DNA from: a virus
Virus record (IMG/VR): IMGVR_UViG_3300046787_000178
Span: 1 to 24,277 of that record
Direction: 5' to 3' (one strand)
Length of the DNA stretch: 24,277 bases
Shown here: positions 1 to 10,055 of the stretch, piece after piece
How positions within the stretch are numbered: position 1 is the first letter of the stretch
Layout of the letters: each line of letters opens with the position of its first letter
The notes under the pieces: generated by a model
Told to the model about the DNA's origin: nothing
Databases searched by the model: none
The model's input: only the letters and a program-made list of their open reading frames with translations
Program-made: the position numbers and the translations under genes

Positions 1-194
1 GTAAAACTGCAAGTTTTGAGCACGTTGCACAGCTAATTGCAGCTAGATACAATGCACAAATAGAGTACATAGAAATGCCAGAAATACTTAAAAAAGGATA
101 TCAAGCATATACGTGCGCTAATCTTACTAAATTAGAAGAAGATATCGGACCGCAACAATGGCTAACAGTTGAAGACTGGTTAAATACAGTATGA
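1..194 (+). CDS. NAD-dependent sugar-nucleotide epimerase, C-terminal fragment (HldD/RfaD-like)
   Basis: The window opens inside a gene; the frame starting at base 3 is open to TGA at 192-194 and gives about 63 residues. The fragment (GKTASFEHVAQLIAARY, then a Y-I-E-M-P segment, KKGYQAYT, TVEDWL near the end) reads like the C-terminal substrate-binding part of ADP-L-glycero-D-manno-heptose-6-epimerase, an extended SDR enzyme of LPS inner-core heptose synthesis. The family is an inference from this tail only, because the Rossmann fold and catalytic YxxxK lie outside the window. A phage copy could serve surface-glycan modification. The stop overlaps the next start (ATGA), so the two are translationally coupled. 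Confidence 0.55.
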   Translation, partial: KTASFEHVAQLIAARYNAQIEYIEMPEILKKGYQAYTCANLTKLEEDIGPQQWLTVEDWLNTV

Positions 195-457
195 GACTTA
201 ACGAATTTATCACTGACGAAGACATTGCTGCTCTTGACGAAAAAGCCAGCAGAAAGCTATGCGCAAGTACTAAATCTAACAAAGAATTAGGTGCAAGTAA
301 TCTTGCCAGCTGTAAGAGCCAAGGCCTACGTGCCCGTGAAGGCAATAAATCACACTTACTGGGCAAAGGCCCTGAAAGTCGTGTTGTTATGGGCGGACAC
401 AAGCTAAAGGGTAAAAAGTACGGTGGAAAGATTCCAGACTGGGGCACACGCAAATGA
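191..457 (+). CDS. small basic phage protein with MRLNEF N-terminus
   Basis: An 88-residue protein of unknown function, very rich in Lys, Arg, Gly and Ser after residue 18. The core has two Cys (C-A-S-T-K-S and A-S-C-K-S-Q-G) and ends in a Gly/Lys-rich tail (GGHKLKGKKYGGKIPDWGTRK is split by prolines and glycines). The composition suggests nucleic-acid binding, which is inference. It starts with MRLNEFITDED, one of the shared N-terminal peptides in this window that resemble T4 capsid-targeting sequences. It overlaps both neighbours by 4 nt (ATGA at each end), so it belongs to one translational chain with the epimerase and the lysin. Confidence 0.7.
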   Translation: MRLNEFITDEDIAALDEKASRKLCASTKSNKELGASNLASCKSQGLRAREGNKSHLLGKGPESRVVMGGHKLKGKKYGGKIPDWGTRK

Positions 458-1899
458 GATTTAGCGAATTTAAAGTTATAAAAGAAGCAGCCGGCGATAA
501 CATAGTTGTTATCGGCGACAGTATTGCTAATGGCATTGCAGGAGCTGGCGGAGTCTCTAAAGATTTAACTGATCCAGGTAAGAATACTACATTTATTTTA
601 CAAAATTTAGTAACACAGTTTGCTAAAAGCGGAAAAGCTAAAGGAGCAACTGTAATATTAAGTAGTGGTGCAGCTAATAGTGCGAATGTGACTACAGAAG
701 ACGGACAAAAGTTTCAATCTGAGAACTTAGGGCCAGTAGCTACGCAGATTAAAACACTTAAAGATGCAGGTGCAAAAGTTATGCTAGTAGGAGTAGCAAG
801 TGCTAAGACTCCTTTGCAAAAGCCCACACAGTATACTAAAGGTAAAAAGTGGACAATAGATTACACTGGAATGAACGATCGACTTGCAGCTATTGCGGCA
901 GCTAATGGTGCTACGTTTTTAGGACCATTAGAAGAGTTTGATCCTAACATTAGTAAAGGCGACGGCATACATCCTTACAACGGCTACGGCAAGTTGTTTA
1001 AAGAAGGATCTGCGGCTGCTGGCACTAACTTAGGACCAGCAGGTTCACAACCAGGTGCTCCTAGAGTCAAAGACAAGACAGGTGCTGGAACTAAACCGTC
1101 CACATTAGTAGTACCAACTGGTCGACAAGGACCAGCTGTTCGAGATGTGCAACAGGCTCTATTAGCACTAGGTTACAAGTTGCCACAACACGGTGCAGAT
1201 GGTATACGTGGTCCCGAAACAGTTAATGCAGTTAAACAATTCCAACAGGCCAACAATCTAGCAGTTGACGGAGATCCTGGAGAAGAAACAGTAGGAGCAT
1301 TGAACAAGTTAATTGCTAGTAAGGGAATTAAAATTGTGAAAAGCACACCTGCTGATGTAAAAGTTTCTGCTGGTGGAGAAGCTAGCGGCAAACTACCACC
1401 TCTAAAGATGGACTCGGCTACTACTGGAAAAGTTGGCGAACTGTTAAACTTCATTGCTCGTTACGAATCCCGCGGCGATTATAACATTATGGTAGGTGGC
1501 AAGCGTAGCAACTTAACAAGCATGACCGTCGGTGAAATATTAGACATGCAAAAAGATATGATTGCAAAAGGACACGAAAGCACAGCAGTTGGTCGTTATC
1601 AATATATTAGAAAGACACTAGCTGGTACTGCTGCACAAATGGACATAGATGTTAATAGCACTAAGTTTGACGAAAAAACACAAGACGCATTAGCGACTCA
1701 AACATTAAGAACTATCGGATTAGAAAACTGGCTTGCTGGCAAACTAGATGATAGTGCATTCCTTAACAAGATTGCAAAGGTATGGGCAAGCGTACCAACA
1801 ACAAGCGGCAGCTCGTACTATCAAGGCGTTGGATCCAATACAGCCGGTGTTAAGGCAGATGTTGCATTAAATACATTACAAGATATTAGAACAGCATAA
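454..1899 (+). CDS. three-domain cell-wall enzyme: SGNH hydrolase + PG-binding domain + lambda-R-like (GH104) transglycosylase
   Basis: A 481-residue fusion. Residues about 16-185 form an SGNH/GDSL hydrolase: block I is VVIGDS (Ser23) and block V is GDGIHP (Asp170, His173). Residues about 220-288 are a peptidoglycan_binding_1 domain (Q-x-A-L-x-x-L-G-Y, then DGIRGPETVNAVKQFQ). Residues about 327-470 match phage lambda endolysin R (GH104): Glu338 in IARYESRGDYN lies where lambda R has its catalytic Glu, followed by the VGG, S-T-A-V-G-R-Y-Q and K-V-W-A-S-V-P motifs. The enzyme should bind and cleave glycan strands, with an esterase activity on the wall. No signal peptide is visible; the MRFSEFKVIKEA start instead looks like a capsid-targeting peptide with an I-K-E|A cleavage site. 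It could be a late lysin or an entry enzyme. The start overlaps the previous stop (ATGA). Confidence 0.85.
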   Translation: MRFSEFKVIKEAAGDNIVVIGDSIANGIAGAGGVSKDLTDPGKNTTFILQNLVTQFAKSGKAKGATVILSSGAANSANVTTEDGQKFQSENLGPVATQIKTLKDAGAKVMLVGVASAKTPLQKPTQYTKGKKWTIDYTGMNDRLAAIAAANGATFLGPLEEFDPNISKGDGIHPYNGYGKLFKEGSAAAGTNLGPAGSQPGAPRVKDKTGAGTKPSTLVVPTGRQGPAVRDVQQALLALGYKLPQHGADGIRGPETVNAVKQFQQANNLAVDGDPGEETVGALNKLIASKGIKIVKSTPADVKVSAGGEASGKLPPLKMDSATTGKVGELLNFIARYESRGDYNIMVGGKRSNLTSMTVGEILDMQKDMIAKGHESTAVGRYQYIRKTLAGTAAQMDIDVNSTKFDEKTQDALATQTLRTIGLENWLAGKLDDSAFLNKIAKVWASVPTTSGSSYYQGVGSNTAGVKADVALNTLQDIRTA

Positions 1900-2447
1900 T
1901 GAATTTAACAGGTAAACTTTTAATTGCTCCTCCTAACGTGCGAGGAAACTTTTGGTCCAAGACCGTTACATTTGTCACGGAGAATCATTCTCGTGGCAGC
2001 ATGGGACTTGTGCTGAACAAAAAGTCTAAAATGACTATTAGAGAGTTTGCTCAACAATGTGATGTAGACTGTGACTTAGACGGATATGTGTATGTCGGCG
2101 GCCCTGTAAATGTTAAGGCGTTATCGCTTATACACAGCTCAGAATGGACCTGCAATAATACTATGCACATTAATAACGATTTTAGTATTAGTTCTAGTCA
2201 AGACTTACTACAAAGATTGGCCATGGGCGATTGCCCAAAGCATTGGCGATTAGCACTTGGATTATGTGCATGGGCGCCCGATCAGCTCGAAAGTGAGCTC
2301 AAAGGAACTGCTCCATTTAACCATAATTTTAGTTGGCTTTTGGCTACACCTAGTCATAATAGTGTGTTCGCACTAGACGGGCAAGATCAGTGGACTCAAT
2401 CAATTGAGCAATCCGGAAACGAATTCGTCCAAAAACTACTTGCTTAA
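1899..2447 (+). CDS. AlgH/YqgE family protein (UPF0301/DUF179)
   Basis: The 182 residues match the usual full length of the bacterial AlgH/YqgE family. Family hallmarks are visible: an N-terminal L-x-G-K-L-L-I-A-P segment, R-G-S-M-G-L-V-L-N-K around residue 35, and V-Y-V-G-G-P-V around residue 65. AlgH of Pseudomonas was linked to transcription of alginate genes, but the molecular function of the family remains unclear. The start overlaps the lysin stop by one base (TAATG), implying coupled expression. A regulator-like host gene inside a phage lysin operon is unusual; it may alter host regulation, which is speculation. Confidence 0.85.
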   Translation: MNLTGKLLIAPPNVRGNFWSKTVTFVTENHSRGSMGLVLNKKSKMTIREFAQQCDVDCDLDGYVYVGGPVNVKALSLIHSSEWTCNNTMHINNDFSISSSQDLLQRLAMGDCPKHWRLALGLCAWAPDQLESELKGTAPFNHNFSWLLATPSHNSVFALDGQDQWTQSIEQSGNEFVQKLLA

Positions 2448-2468
2448 ATACATAAATGGCTGTATAAT
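2440..2468 (+). promoter_or_regulatory. sigma70-type promoter candidate before the HNH gene
   Basis: TTGCTT (2440-2445) and a perfect TATAAT (2463-2468) are separated by 17 bases. The -35 box overlaps the end of the yqgE-like gene and a TTAAATA late-type motif (2444-2450). Transcription would begin about 30 bases before the HNH start at 2503. A host-RNA-polymerase promoter here could give the HNH/radical SAM/DUF454 cassette expression separate from the lysin operon. Confidence 0.4.
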
Positions 2469-2502
2469 ACAAGCTGTTCTAAACAAAAAGAAATGAATCA
2501 AA

Positions 2503-3015
2503 ATGTCAGATACGCTCTTACTCAACGCCGACGGCGCACCAGTTAGCTTTCTGCCACTTAGTACACTAACTTGGCAGGATGCGATCAAATACATGGTCTT
2601 AGATAAGGCCCACGTATTGGCTTGGCACGACAATTGGATCGTCCACAGTGCAAACTGGGAAACCGCTGTGCCAAGTATCCTAATTCTACGTGAATACATG
2701 AAGCCAAAGACAACCATTAGGTTCTCTAAGGGTAATGTATTCTTACGTGACAACTACACTTGCGCATACTGTGGTGACCACTTAGAAAAGAAACAATGTA
2801 CGTTAGACCACGTATTGCCTTCTAGTATGGGCGGTAAGACTACGTTTGAGAACACCGTAACCGCTTGCGGTCCTTGTAACGCTGGCAAAGGTAACAACAA
2901 GAAAATTGTTCCTAAGTTCAAGCCTCACAAGCCAGACTTCTACGAACTTGTTAACAAGCGTAAGCGTATGCCCTTTCAACTCCGTCATGAGGTGTGGCGT
3001 GACTACGTCACGTGA
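2503..3015 (+). CDS. HNH endonuclease
   Basis: A 170-residue protein. The C-terminal half is a classic zinc-type HNH domain: CAYC (Cys87, Cys90), L-D-H-V-L-P-S-S-M-G-G (Asp102-His103), the central Asn117 in F-E-N, and C-G-P-C-N (Cys122, Cys125) followed by K-G-N-N-K-K. The first 75 residues resemble the N-terminal part found in stand-alone bacterial/phage HNH proteins of this length. It may be a homing-type nuclease or act in DNA processing, and the sequence does not decide. Its stop overlaps the GTG start of the radical SAM gene. Confidence 0.88.
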   Translation: MSDTLLLNADGAPVSFLPLSTLTWQDAIKYMVLDKAHVLAWHDNWIVHSANWETAVPSILILREYMKPKTTIRFSKGNVFLRDNYTCAYCGDHLEKKQCTLDHVLPSSMGGKTTFENTVTACGPCNAGKGNNKKIVPKFKPHKPDFYELVNKRKRMPFQLRHEVWRDYVT

Positions 3016-3875
3016 CTCTAACTGTCGAGTGGAATGTAGGAAACGAATGTGATCTAAAATGTAGTTACTGTCACAAAGAACTACATGATGGAGCAAATCC
3101 GTTTCCCCCGGTAGACAAGTTTCGCCCGGCGTTTGATCACTTAATTGATCAGGCCCGGGCTTTCCCACGAATTAACATAGAATTTTCTGGTGGAGAGCCA
3201 ACTCAGAGCAATAGCTTACAAGATATAATCCTAACTAATAACGACACAAGGATTCGATTTAAAATACATTCTAATGCACAGGCTCCTATCGATTGGTGGC
3301 AATGGACTGCACATAAATTGTATGACTTAACGCTAAGTTATCATGCACATACTAGCTTCGATCATTTCCAGGAAGTTGTTAATATAACCAGCAACTACTT
3401 AAAGCCTAAAATATATATTCCACTAACTCCGGAAACATGGGCAGATCAAAAGACCTTGTATACTCAACTCAAGGCACTAGGTCATAATGTAAACCTGCAA
3501 CTATTGTATTCAAACTTCACACGAGGCAACGACTCATATCTTAAATACACAGAAGAACAGTGGGATGAATACTATACAGAGCAGGGCATTGACATAAACA
3601 ATACTGCTCAAGTAGAACAGACTATAGAGTTTAAACGTGTTAATCATTTAAACAATTATTATGGTCACATGTGCTGGGCCGGGTACAATCAAATTATTAT
3701 AGATAACTTTGGAGATGTCTATCGTGGTTGGTGTAAAGCCGGTAACTCACTGGGCAACGTGTTTAGACACGATGTGTTATTAGACAATCAACCTGCACCT
3801 TGTCCCAGGACACAGTGCAAAAATGGGTTTGATTTACAAGCTCATAAGAGCAAAGGAAGTTGGGGATTCGCATGA
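3012..3875 (+). CDS. radical SAM enzyme with C-terminal extra-cluster cysteines
   Basis: A 287-residue protein with the radical SAM CxxxCxxC motif (Cys13, Cys17, Cys20 in NECDLKCSYC) that binds a 4Fe-4S cluster, and the SAM-binding GGEP motif at residues 60-63. Four more cysteines near the C-terminus (221, 241, 264, 269) resemble a SPASM/twitch-type auxiliary iron-sulfur site. Radical SAM enzymes with such extensions often modify peptides or nucleotides; the substrate here is unknown. The start is GTG at 3012, overlapping the HNH stop (GTGA), and the stop overlaps the next ATG (ATGA), so the three genes form one translational unit. Confidence 0.87.
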   Translation: MTLTVEWNVGNECDLKCSYCHKELHDGANPFPPVDKFRPAFDHLIDQARAFPRINIEFSGGEPTQSNSLQDIILTNNDTRIRFKIHSNAQAPIDWWQWTAHKLYDLTLSYHAHTSFDHFQEVVNITSNYLKPKIYIPLTPETWADQKTLYTQLKALGHNVNLQLLYSNFTRGNDSYLKYTEEQWDEYYTEQGIDINNTAQVEQTIEFKRVNHLNNYYGHMCWAGYNQIIIDNFGDVYRGWCKAGNSLGNVFRHDVLLDNQPAPCPRTQCKNGFDLQAHKSKGSWGFA

Positions 3876-4291
3876 AAAAGTTATTTTGGAACATATTAGG
3901 ATTTTTAAGTTTAGGTATGGCCTACATTGGAGTTATTACTCCGGGTTTACCTTACAGTATTTTTGTAGTGTTTGCCGCATATTGTTTTAGCAAAGGTAAC
4001 GAGCGTATGCATCGTTGGTTATACAATCACAAGCTGTTTGGACCTTTCTTAACTAACTGGGGCGAGAAACGTGTATTCCCAACTAAAATGAAGTTCTTCA
4101 TGTTAGCCATGATGTCGACTAGTTTACTTATTATGTTCTTCACAGGTGTTAAACCTATAGGAATATTAAGTACTGCTATATTCATGTGTCTAGTTGCTGT
4201 TTGGGCTTGGCGTTTCCCAGGCAGCGTAGCAGAATATGAAAATAGAATCGCCGAAGGTAAGAAAATAGGTTGGTTTAATAACTATATATAA
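3872..4291 (+). CDS. DUF454 (YbaN-like) inner-membrane protein
   Basis: 139 residues from the ATG at 3872, which overlaps the previous stop as ATGA; an upstream TTG at 3860 is a less likely start. It opens with a hydrophobic segment (F-W-N-I-L-G-F-L-S-L-G-M-A-Y-I-G-V) followed by the family signature G-V-I-T-P-G-L-P and a second hydrophobic stretch. R-W-L-Y-N-H-K-L-F-G-P and two further transmembrane helices follow. This pattern is typical of the DUF454 family of small inner-membrane proteins, whose function is unknown. It lies at the end of the HNH/radical SAM cassette. Confidence 0.8.
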   Translation: MKKLFWNILGFLSLGMAYIGVITPGLPYSIFVVFAAYCFSKGNERMHRWLYNHKLFGPFLTNWGEKRVFPTKMKFFMLAMMSTSLLIMFFTGVKPIGILSTAIFMCLVAVWAWRFPGSVAEYENRIAEGKKIGWFNNYI

Positions 4292-4293
4292 CA

Positions 4294-4301
4294 ACTAAAT
4301 A
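4294..4301 (+). promoter_or_regulatory. late-promoter-like motif ACTAAATA before the fibre operon
   Basis: It resembles the T4 late promoter TATAAATA and lies 22 bases before the start of the next gene. The 11-base context CTAAATATTAG (4295-4305) recurs exactly at 11255-11265 before another gene cluster. Confidence 0.5.
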
Positions 4302-4324
4302 TTAGTAAACGAGGGATTTACTAA
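4302..4324 (+). promoter_or_regulatory. hairpin over the ribosome-binding site of the fibre operon
   Basis: TTAGTAAA (4302-4309) is perfectly complementary to TTTACTAA (4317-4324). The 7-base loop CGAGGGA carries the Shine-Dalgarno sequence, and the last base of the stem is the A of the ATG. A transcript begun at the adjacent late motif would start near 4307 and lack most of the left arm, so the hairpin would form only in read-through RNA from upstream. Confidence 0.5.
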
Positions 4325-4652
4325 TGAAATTATCACCATTCAAACGCGGAGACACCTGGAAAATTACATTTGTTTGGAAAAGTGACGGGACTCCGATAGA
4401 TATTACAGGGTGTCATGCACGAATGCAAATTCGAAAGAAGCGGGTAGGTACACTATTAGCTGAAATTTCTGATGATGATGACAGTATAACTATTGTTGGA
4501 GCATCTGGAGAAGTTAATGTTGCATTTCCTGCTTCAATTACCACATTAGTTGAGCCAGGAACACACGAAACAAGTTTACAACTTACATATCCGTCTGGGG
4601 AAGTACAATCTAGCGATGCTATAGATATTCCAGTTATTGAGGCAGTAACAAG

Positions 4653-4656
<4 letters not shown>
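4324..4656 (+). CDS. tail-fibre-associated beta-rich protein (connector/BppU-N-like)
   Basis: A 110-residue beta-rich protein. It begins with [12 protein letters not shown] and continues [13 protein letters not shown], ending in a [12 protein letters not shown] strand pair. This layout resembles small phage proteins encoded just upstream of tail fibres, such as the N-terminal domain of BppU-type baseplate upper proteins. Assignment is by pattern and location only. Its stop overlaps the fibre start (ATGA), and it is the first gene of the fibre operon. Confidence 0.5.
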
Positions 4657-7748
<3,092 letters not shown>

Positions 7749-7757
7749 GGACATACA

Positions 7758-8024
7758 ATGACACATAGTATAATATTAGAATACGCTGCTAACAATCCGG
7801 CTTGGGTTGAAACTCAAGCCTATGTATTTAGACGCCATAGAGACGTACTACTTTCGGAAGTTGTGTGGAAAGCAGAACGCTATCAACGTGAGCTTCGCTT
7901 AGGATTACCAACTACGGACACGGCTGAAACAATAGCGGCACTTGACCAGTATATCAACGACTTATGCAATGTACCGCAGCAAGCAGACTTTCCGTTTAAT
8001 ATAGTTTGGCCCATTAAGCCTTAA
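7758..8024 (+). CDS. tail-fibre assembly chaperone-like protein
   Basis: 88 residues, with a Shine-Dalgarno AAGGA nine bases after the fibre stop. The centre is a long amphipathic helix rich in Arg and Glu (V-L-L-S-E-V-V-W-K-A-E-R-Y-Q-R-E-L), then an A-L-D-Q-Y-I-N-D-L helix and a terminal FPFNIVWPIKP. A short protein directly after a fibre gene, ending in F-P-x-x-I-x-W-P-x-x-P, is typical of phage tail-fibre assembly proteins (Caudo_TAP/gp38-type). The specific family is inferred from this tail and the location. Confidence 0.65.
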   Translation: MTHSIILEYAANNPAWVETQAYVFRRHRDVLLSEVVWKAERYQRELRLGLPTTDTAETIAALDQYINDLCNVPQQADFPFNIVWPIKP

Positions 8025-8025
8025 C

Positions 8026-8033
8026 AATAAATA
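8026..8033 (+). promoter_or_regulatory. late-promoter-like motif AATAAATA
   Basis: T4-late-like motif 25 bases before the nuclease start, in the short gap after the chaperone gene. Confidence 0.5.
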
Positions 8034-8058
8034 ATAGCACTTATTTGGAGTAGATTAG

Positions 8059-8505
8059 ATGAAGAAGTTATTAGCAGTATTATTGTTAGTCCCTGTACTA
8101 GCATTTGCACAAAAGACACCTAAGGGCGTTACTTATGACGCACAAATATTAAGAGTGAGTGACGGCGACACAGTTGTGATCGCAGCTCCCTTTCTACCAG
8201 CACCACTTAAGCCAGAACTTGCAGTCCGAGTTTTTGGCGTTGACACCCCAGAAAAAGGATTCCGCGCTAAGTGCCCAAGTGAAGATCAGCGAGGCCAAGC
8301 AGCCAGCGCCTTCACTAAAAACGCAATCGCACAAGCTGCCGCAAATGGTGGAAAGTTTCAAGCAACACTATATGGATGGGATAAGTTTGGTGGTCGTGTA
8401 CTCGGTGACATTTTAATCAATGGACAGAGTTTACGTGCTGGATTAATTGCCAACGGTTTTGCTCGTGAATACTACGGCGATGCAAAACAAAGCTGGTGCG
8501 AGTAA
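8059..8505 (+). CDS. exported staphylococcal-type thermonuclease (SNase)
   Basis: 148 residues, starting with a clear signal peptide (MKKLLAVLLLVPVLAFAQ, cleavage after A-F-A). The SNase fold follows: I-L-R-V-S-D-G-D-T (Asp35, Asp37), R-V-F-G-V-D-T-P-E (Arg57, Asp62, Glu65) and G-G-R-V-L-G-D (Arg113), matching the calcium-binding and catalytic residues of staphylococcal nuclease. The C-terminus (A-x-G-F-A-R-E-Y-Y-G-D) is typical of the family. It should be a periplasmic or secreted calcium-dependent nuclease for DNA and RNA. Possible roles are destroying competing phage DNA or scavenging nucleotides. It is preceded by a late-promoter-like motif and the Shine-Dalgarno TTGGAG. Confidence 0.9.
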   Translation: MKKLLAVLLLVPVLAFAQKTPKGVTYDAQILRVSDGDTVVIAAPFLPAPLKPELAVRVFGVDTPEKGFRAKCPSEDQRGQAASAFTKNAIAQAAANGGKFQATLYGWDKFGGRVLGDILINGQSLRAGLIANGFAREYYGDAKQSWCE

Positions 8506-8507
8506 TC

Positions 8508-8672
8508 ATGCAGATTAAATCAATCCTTGTATCTATTTTTAAAAATATTGTTGCAGGATTAACATTATACGGAATCGGAGTTGCAATGGCTCACGGTGCT
8601 TACATTGAAACTGATTCATTGTGTGATCCACGATTCTGTTGTCCACCGGCGTACAATAATGAGAGCGAGTGA
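8508..8672 (+). CDS. 54-residue membrane/exported miniprotein
   Basis: Reading from ATG 8508 to TGA 8670-8672 gives 54 residues. There is a basic start (MQIKS), a hydrophobic helix (I-V-A-G-L-T-L-Y-G-I-G-V-A-M-A) and a short tail with three cysteines (L-C-D-P-R-F-C-C-P-P-A-Y). The A-M-A site could be a signal-peptidase cleavage site, leaving a small Cys-rich periplasmic peptide. It starts two bases after the nuclease stop and overlaps the next gene by 14 bases, so it fits the operon. Function is unknown; a lysis-accessory or secreted cysteine peptide is possible. Confidence 0.6.
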   Translation: MQIKSILVSIFKNIVAGLTLYGIGVAMAHGAYIETDSLCDPRFCCPPAYNNESE

Positions 8673-9432
8673 ATTCTTATCTGAGTTGTTCGAACCTGAA
8701 CAGGCATCGCCTCTAGAATGGGAAAAGGCTACCGGTGTAACTTACGCCATGGGTGTAGTTCCTATTAGTGGACATGAAATTCCGATCGATATAACGTTCG
8801 CCAACACAGACGATGGCAAAGTTGATATTGAGTTTATGGTAGGCGGCAAGTTTAATCTAACTGGCAAAGGTGGTGCAGCACAAGTGTTTGCCACAGTCGT
8901 TAATGCAGTTAAACAATTTATTGCAGAGCATCCAAAAGTAACACTTATAACATTTACAGCACACGAACAAAGTCGTGCTAAGATGTATGACACGTTAGCT
9001 AAACGTGTTAGCAAGCAAGTAGGCTGGCACGTTATTCCTTATGATGAGATGATTGCTAATCCTAAGCTGCACGGAGGTAGTGGCGAGTTTACGTTTGCTA
9101 TCCAACGAGGTGAAGCACCTACTCATAGACAAGCTGCACAGAAACCCCAGCACGGAGAATTTGTTCCTGTTTTCTATGTGTATGCCTACGAGAATAACAA
9201 GTTACCTGTTATTAAAATCAAAGCAAAGAAAAGTATGGATGCTGAGAACTGGGTTATTAAACACATACCAGGATACAAAGACGAGCACCCTATGTCAATC
9301 TTTGCTACTAAAACGCCGCCAAACGGCAGATCGGATATAGTTGACAAAGGGGAAGTTCCACTACCACCCCCACCGCGTAAACTAAACGACATAGAATTAA
9401 AACTTAAACAGAAATTAGACGGCACGGCCTAG
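8659..9432 (+). CDS. MRASEF protein of unknown function
   Basis: 257 residues from ATG 8659; an in-frame ATG at 8581 lies within the miniprotein gene, and its added sequence has no sign of conservation. The start peptide MRASEFLSELFE is shared with the gene at 16321. Residues about 25-155 look like one mixed alpha/beta domain (V-P-I-S-G-H-E-I-P-I-D-I-T-F, V-D-I-E-F-M-V-G-G, then helix F-A-T-V-V-N-A-V-K-Q-F). The segment I-T-F-T-A-H-E-Q-S-R-A-K-M-Y-D-T-L resembles the end of an acetyltransferase-like or phage structural domain, but no family is secure. The C-terminal third is Pro/Lys-rich. It may be a head-packaged protein (see findings). Confidence 0.75.
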   Translation: MRASEFLSELFEPEQASPLEWEKATGVTYAMGVVPISGHEIPIDITFANTDDGKVDIEFMVGGKFNLTGKGGAAQVFATVVNAVKQFIAEHPKVTLITFTAHEQSRAKMYDTLAKRVSKQVGWHVIPYDEMIANPKLHGGSGEFTFAIQRGEAPTHRQAAQKPQHGEFVPVFYVYAYENNKLPVIKIKAKKSMDAENWVIKHIPGYKDEHPMSIFATKTPPNGRSDIVDKGEVPLPPPPRKLNDIELKLKQKLDGTA

Positions 9433-9441
9433 GAGAATAAT

Positions 9442-9822
9442 ATGAAGAAACTAATAGCAGTATTGGCACTAGTTACACTGGCAGGATGCAGTTCATTAGG
9501 TCCGTGGCCGAGTAAGTGGGATGTGAACCAAGCCAAGGTTACAACAGACTTACGACAAACAACACATAATTTTGATTGCAAAGGCAATCTAACTGAGCAA
9601 TTAACTATTTTAAATTTACAAATACAGTGGTTTGATTTATATGCTGAAAGTAAAAGTACAAAAGATGTTGCACACTTAACTGATACTATGAAGGGTACAG
9701 CAAAAGAATTTGCTGAGAGAGCGAACAAAGGTCCAGTAAGTCCTCTATACTGCGATCTAAAAAAGAAGTTAATGATTCAACAAGCTGATATCATTGCTAA
9801 AACAGTACAAGGGAGATTCTAA
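9442..9822 (+). CDS. predicted lipoprotein
   Basis: 126 residues with a textbook lipoprotein signal: MKK, a hydrophobic core, and the lipobox L-A-G-C with Cys16 followed by Ser-Ser, so it should be anchored in the outer membrane. The mature part is mainly helical (L-T-I-L-N-L-Q-I-Q-W-F-D-L, then D-T-M-K-G-T-A-K-E-F) with two further cysteines (C-K-G and Y-C-D-L-K-K-K). Strong Shine-Dalgarno AGGAG. Roles such as outer spanin or superinfection exclusion are possible given the exported neighbours, but nothing in the sequence decides. Its stop overlaps the next start by one base. Confidence 0.75.
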   Translation: MKKLIAVLALVTLAGCSSLGPWPSKWDVNQAKVTTDLRQTTHNFDCKGNLTEQLTILNLQIQWFDLYAESKSTKDVAHLTDTMKGTAKEFAERANKGPVSPLYCDLKKKLMIQQADIIAKTVQGRF

Positions 9823-10055
9823 TGAGCAACGTATTACATGAAGTTATCAACAGTGGACAACCTTGGGCAGCTGAACGTGCTCAATACGCTCTGCAAGTAG
9901 CAGAAGCAATCCAGACTGGACAAATAAGTCCTGACGAAGCAAAAGCTATTCTAGAAGATTTAATAGCAACAGAAAAGCTCGAAGCTGAAGGAGCTGACCT
10001 CCAACTACGAGCTGCATTAGTGTTCGGTGTTACACAAGTAATTAGTATGTGTTAA
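9822..10055 (+). CDS. small helical phage protein
   Basis: 77 residues, nearly all predicted helix: [17 protein letters not shown], then [13 protein letters not shown], which resembles EF-hand-like or helix-turn-helix packing without calcium ligands, and a hydrophobic tail. Coupled to the lipoprotein by a TAATG overlap with Shine-Dalgarno GGGAG. Its last 14 bases overlap the converging aminolevulinate synthase gene, with no terminator between them. Function unknown. Confidence 0.65.
   Translation: MSNVLHEVINSGQPWAAERAQYALQVAEAIQTGQISPDEAKAILEDLIATEKLEAEGADLQLRAALVFGVTQVISMC

Noticed and set aside
9429-9728. Minus-strand open frame opposite the lipoprotein gene.
   Set aside because: The plus strand has a clear lipobox gene with Shine-Dalgarno; the reverse has none.
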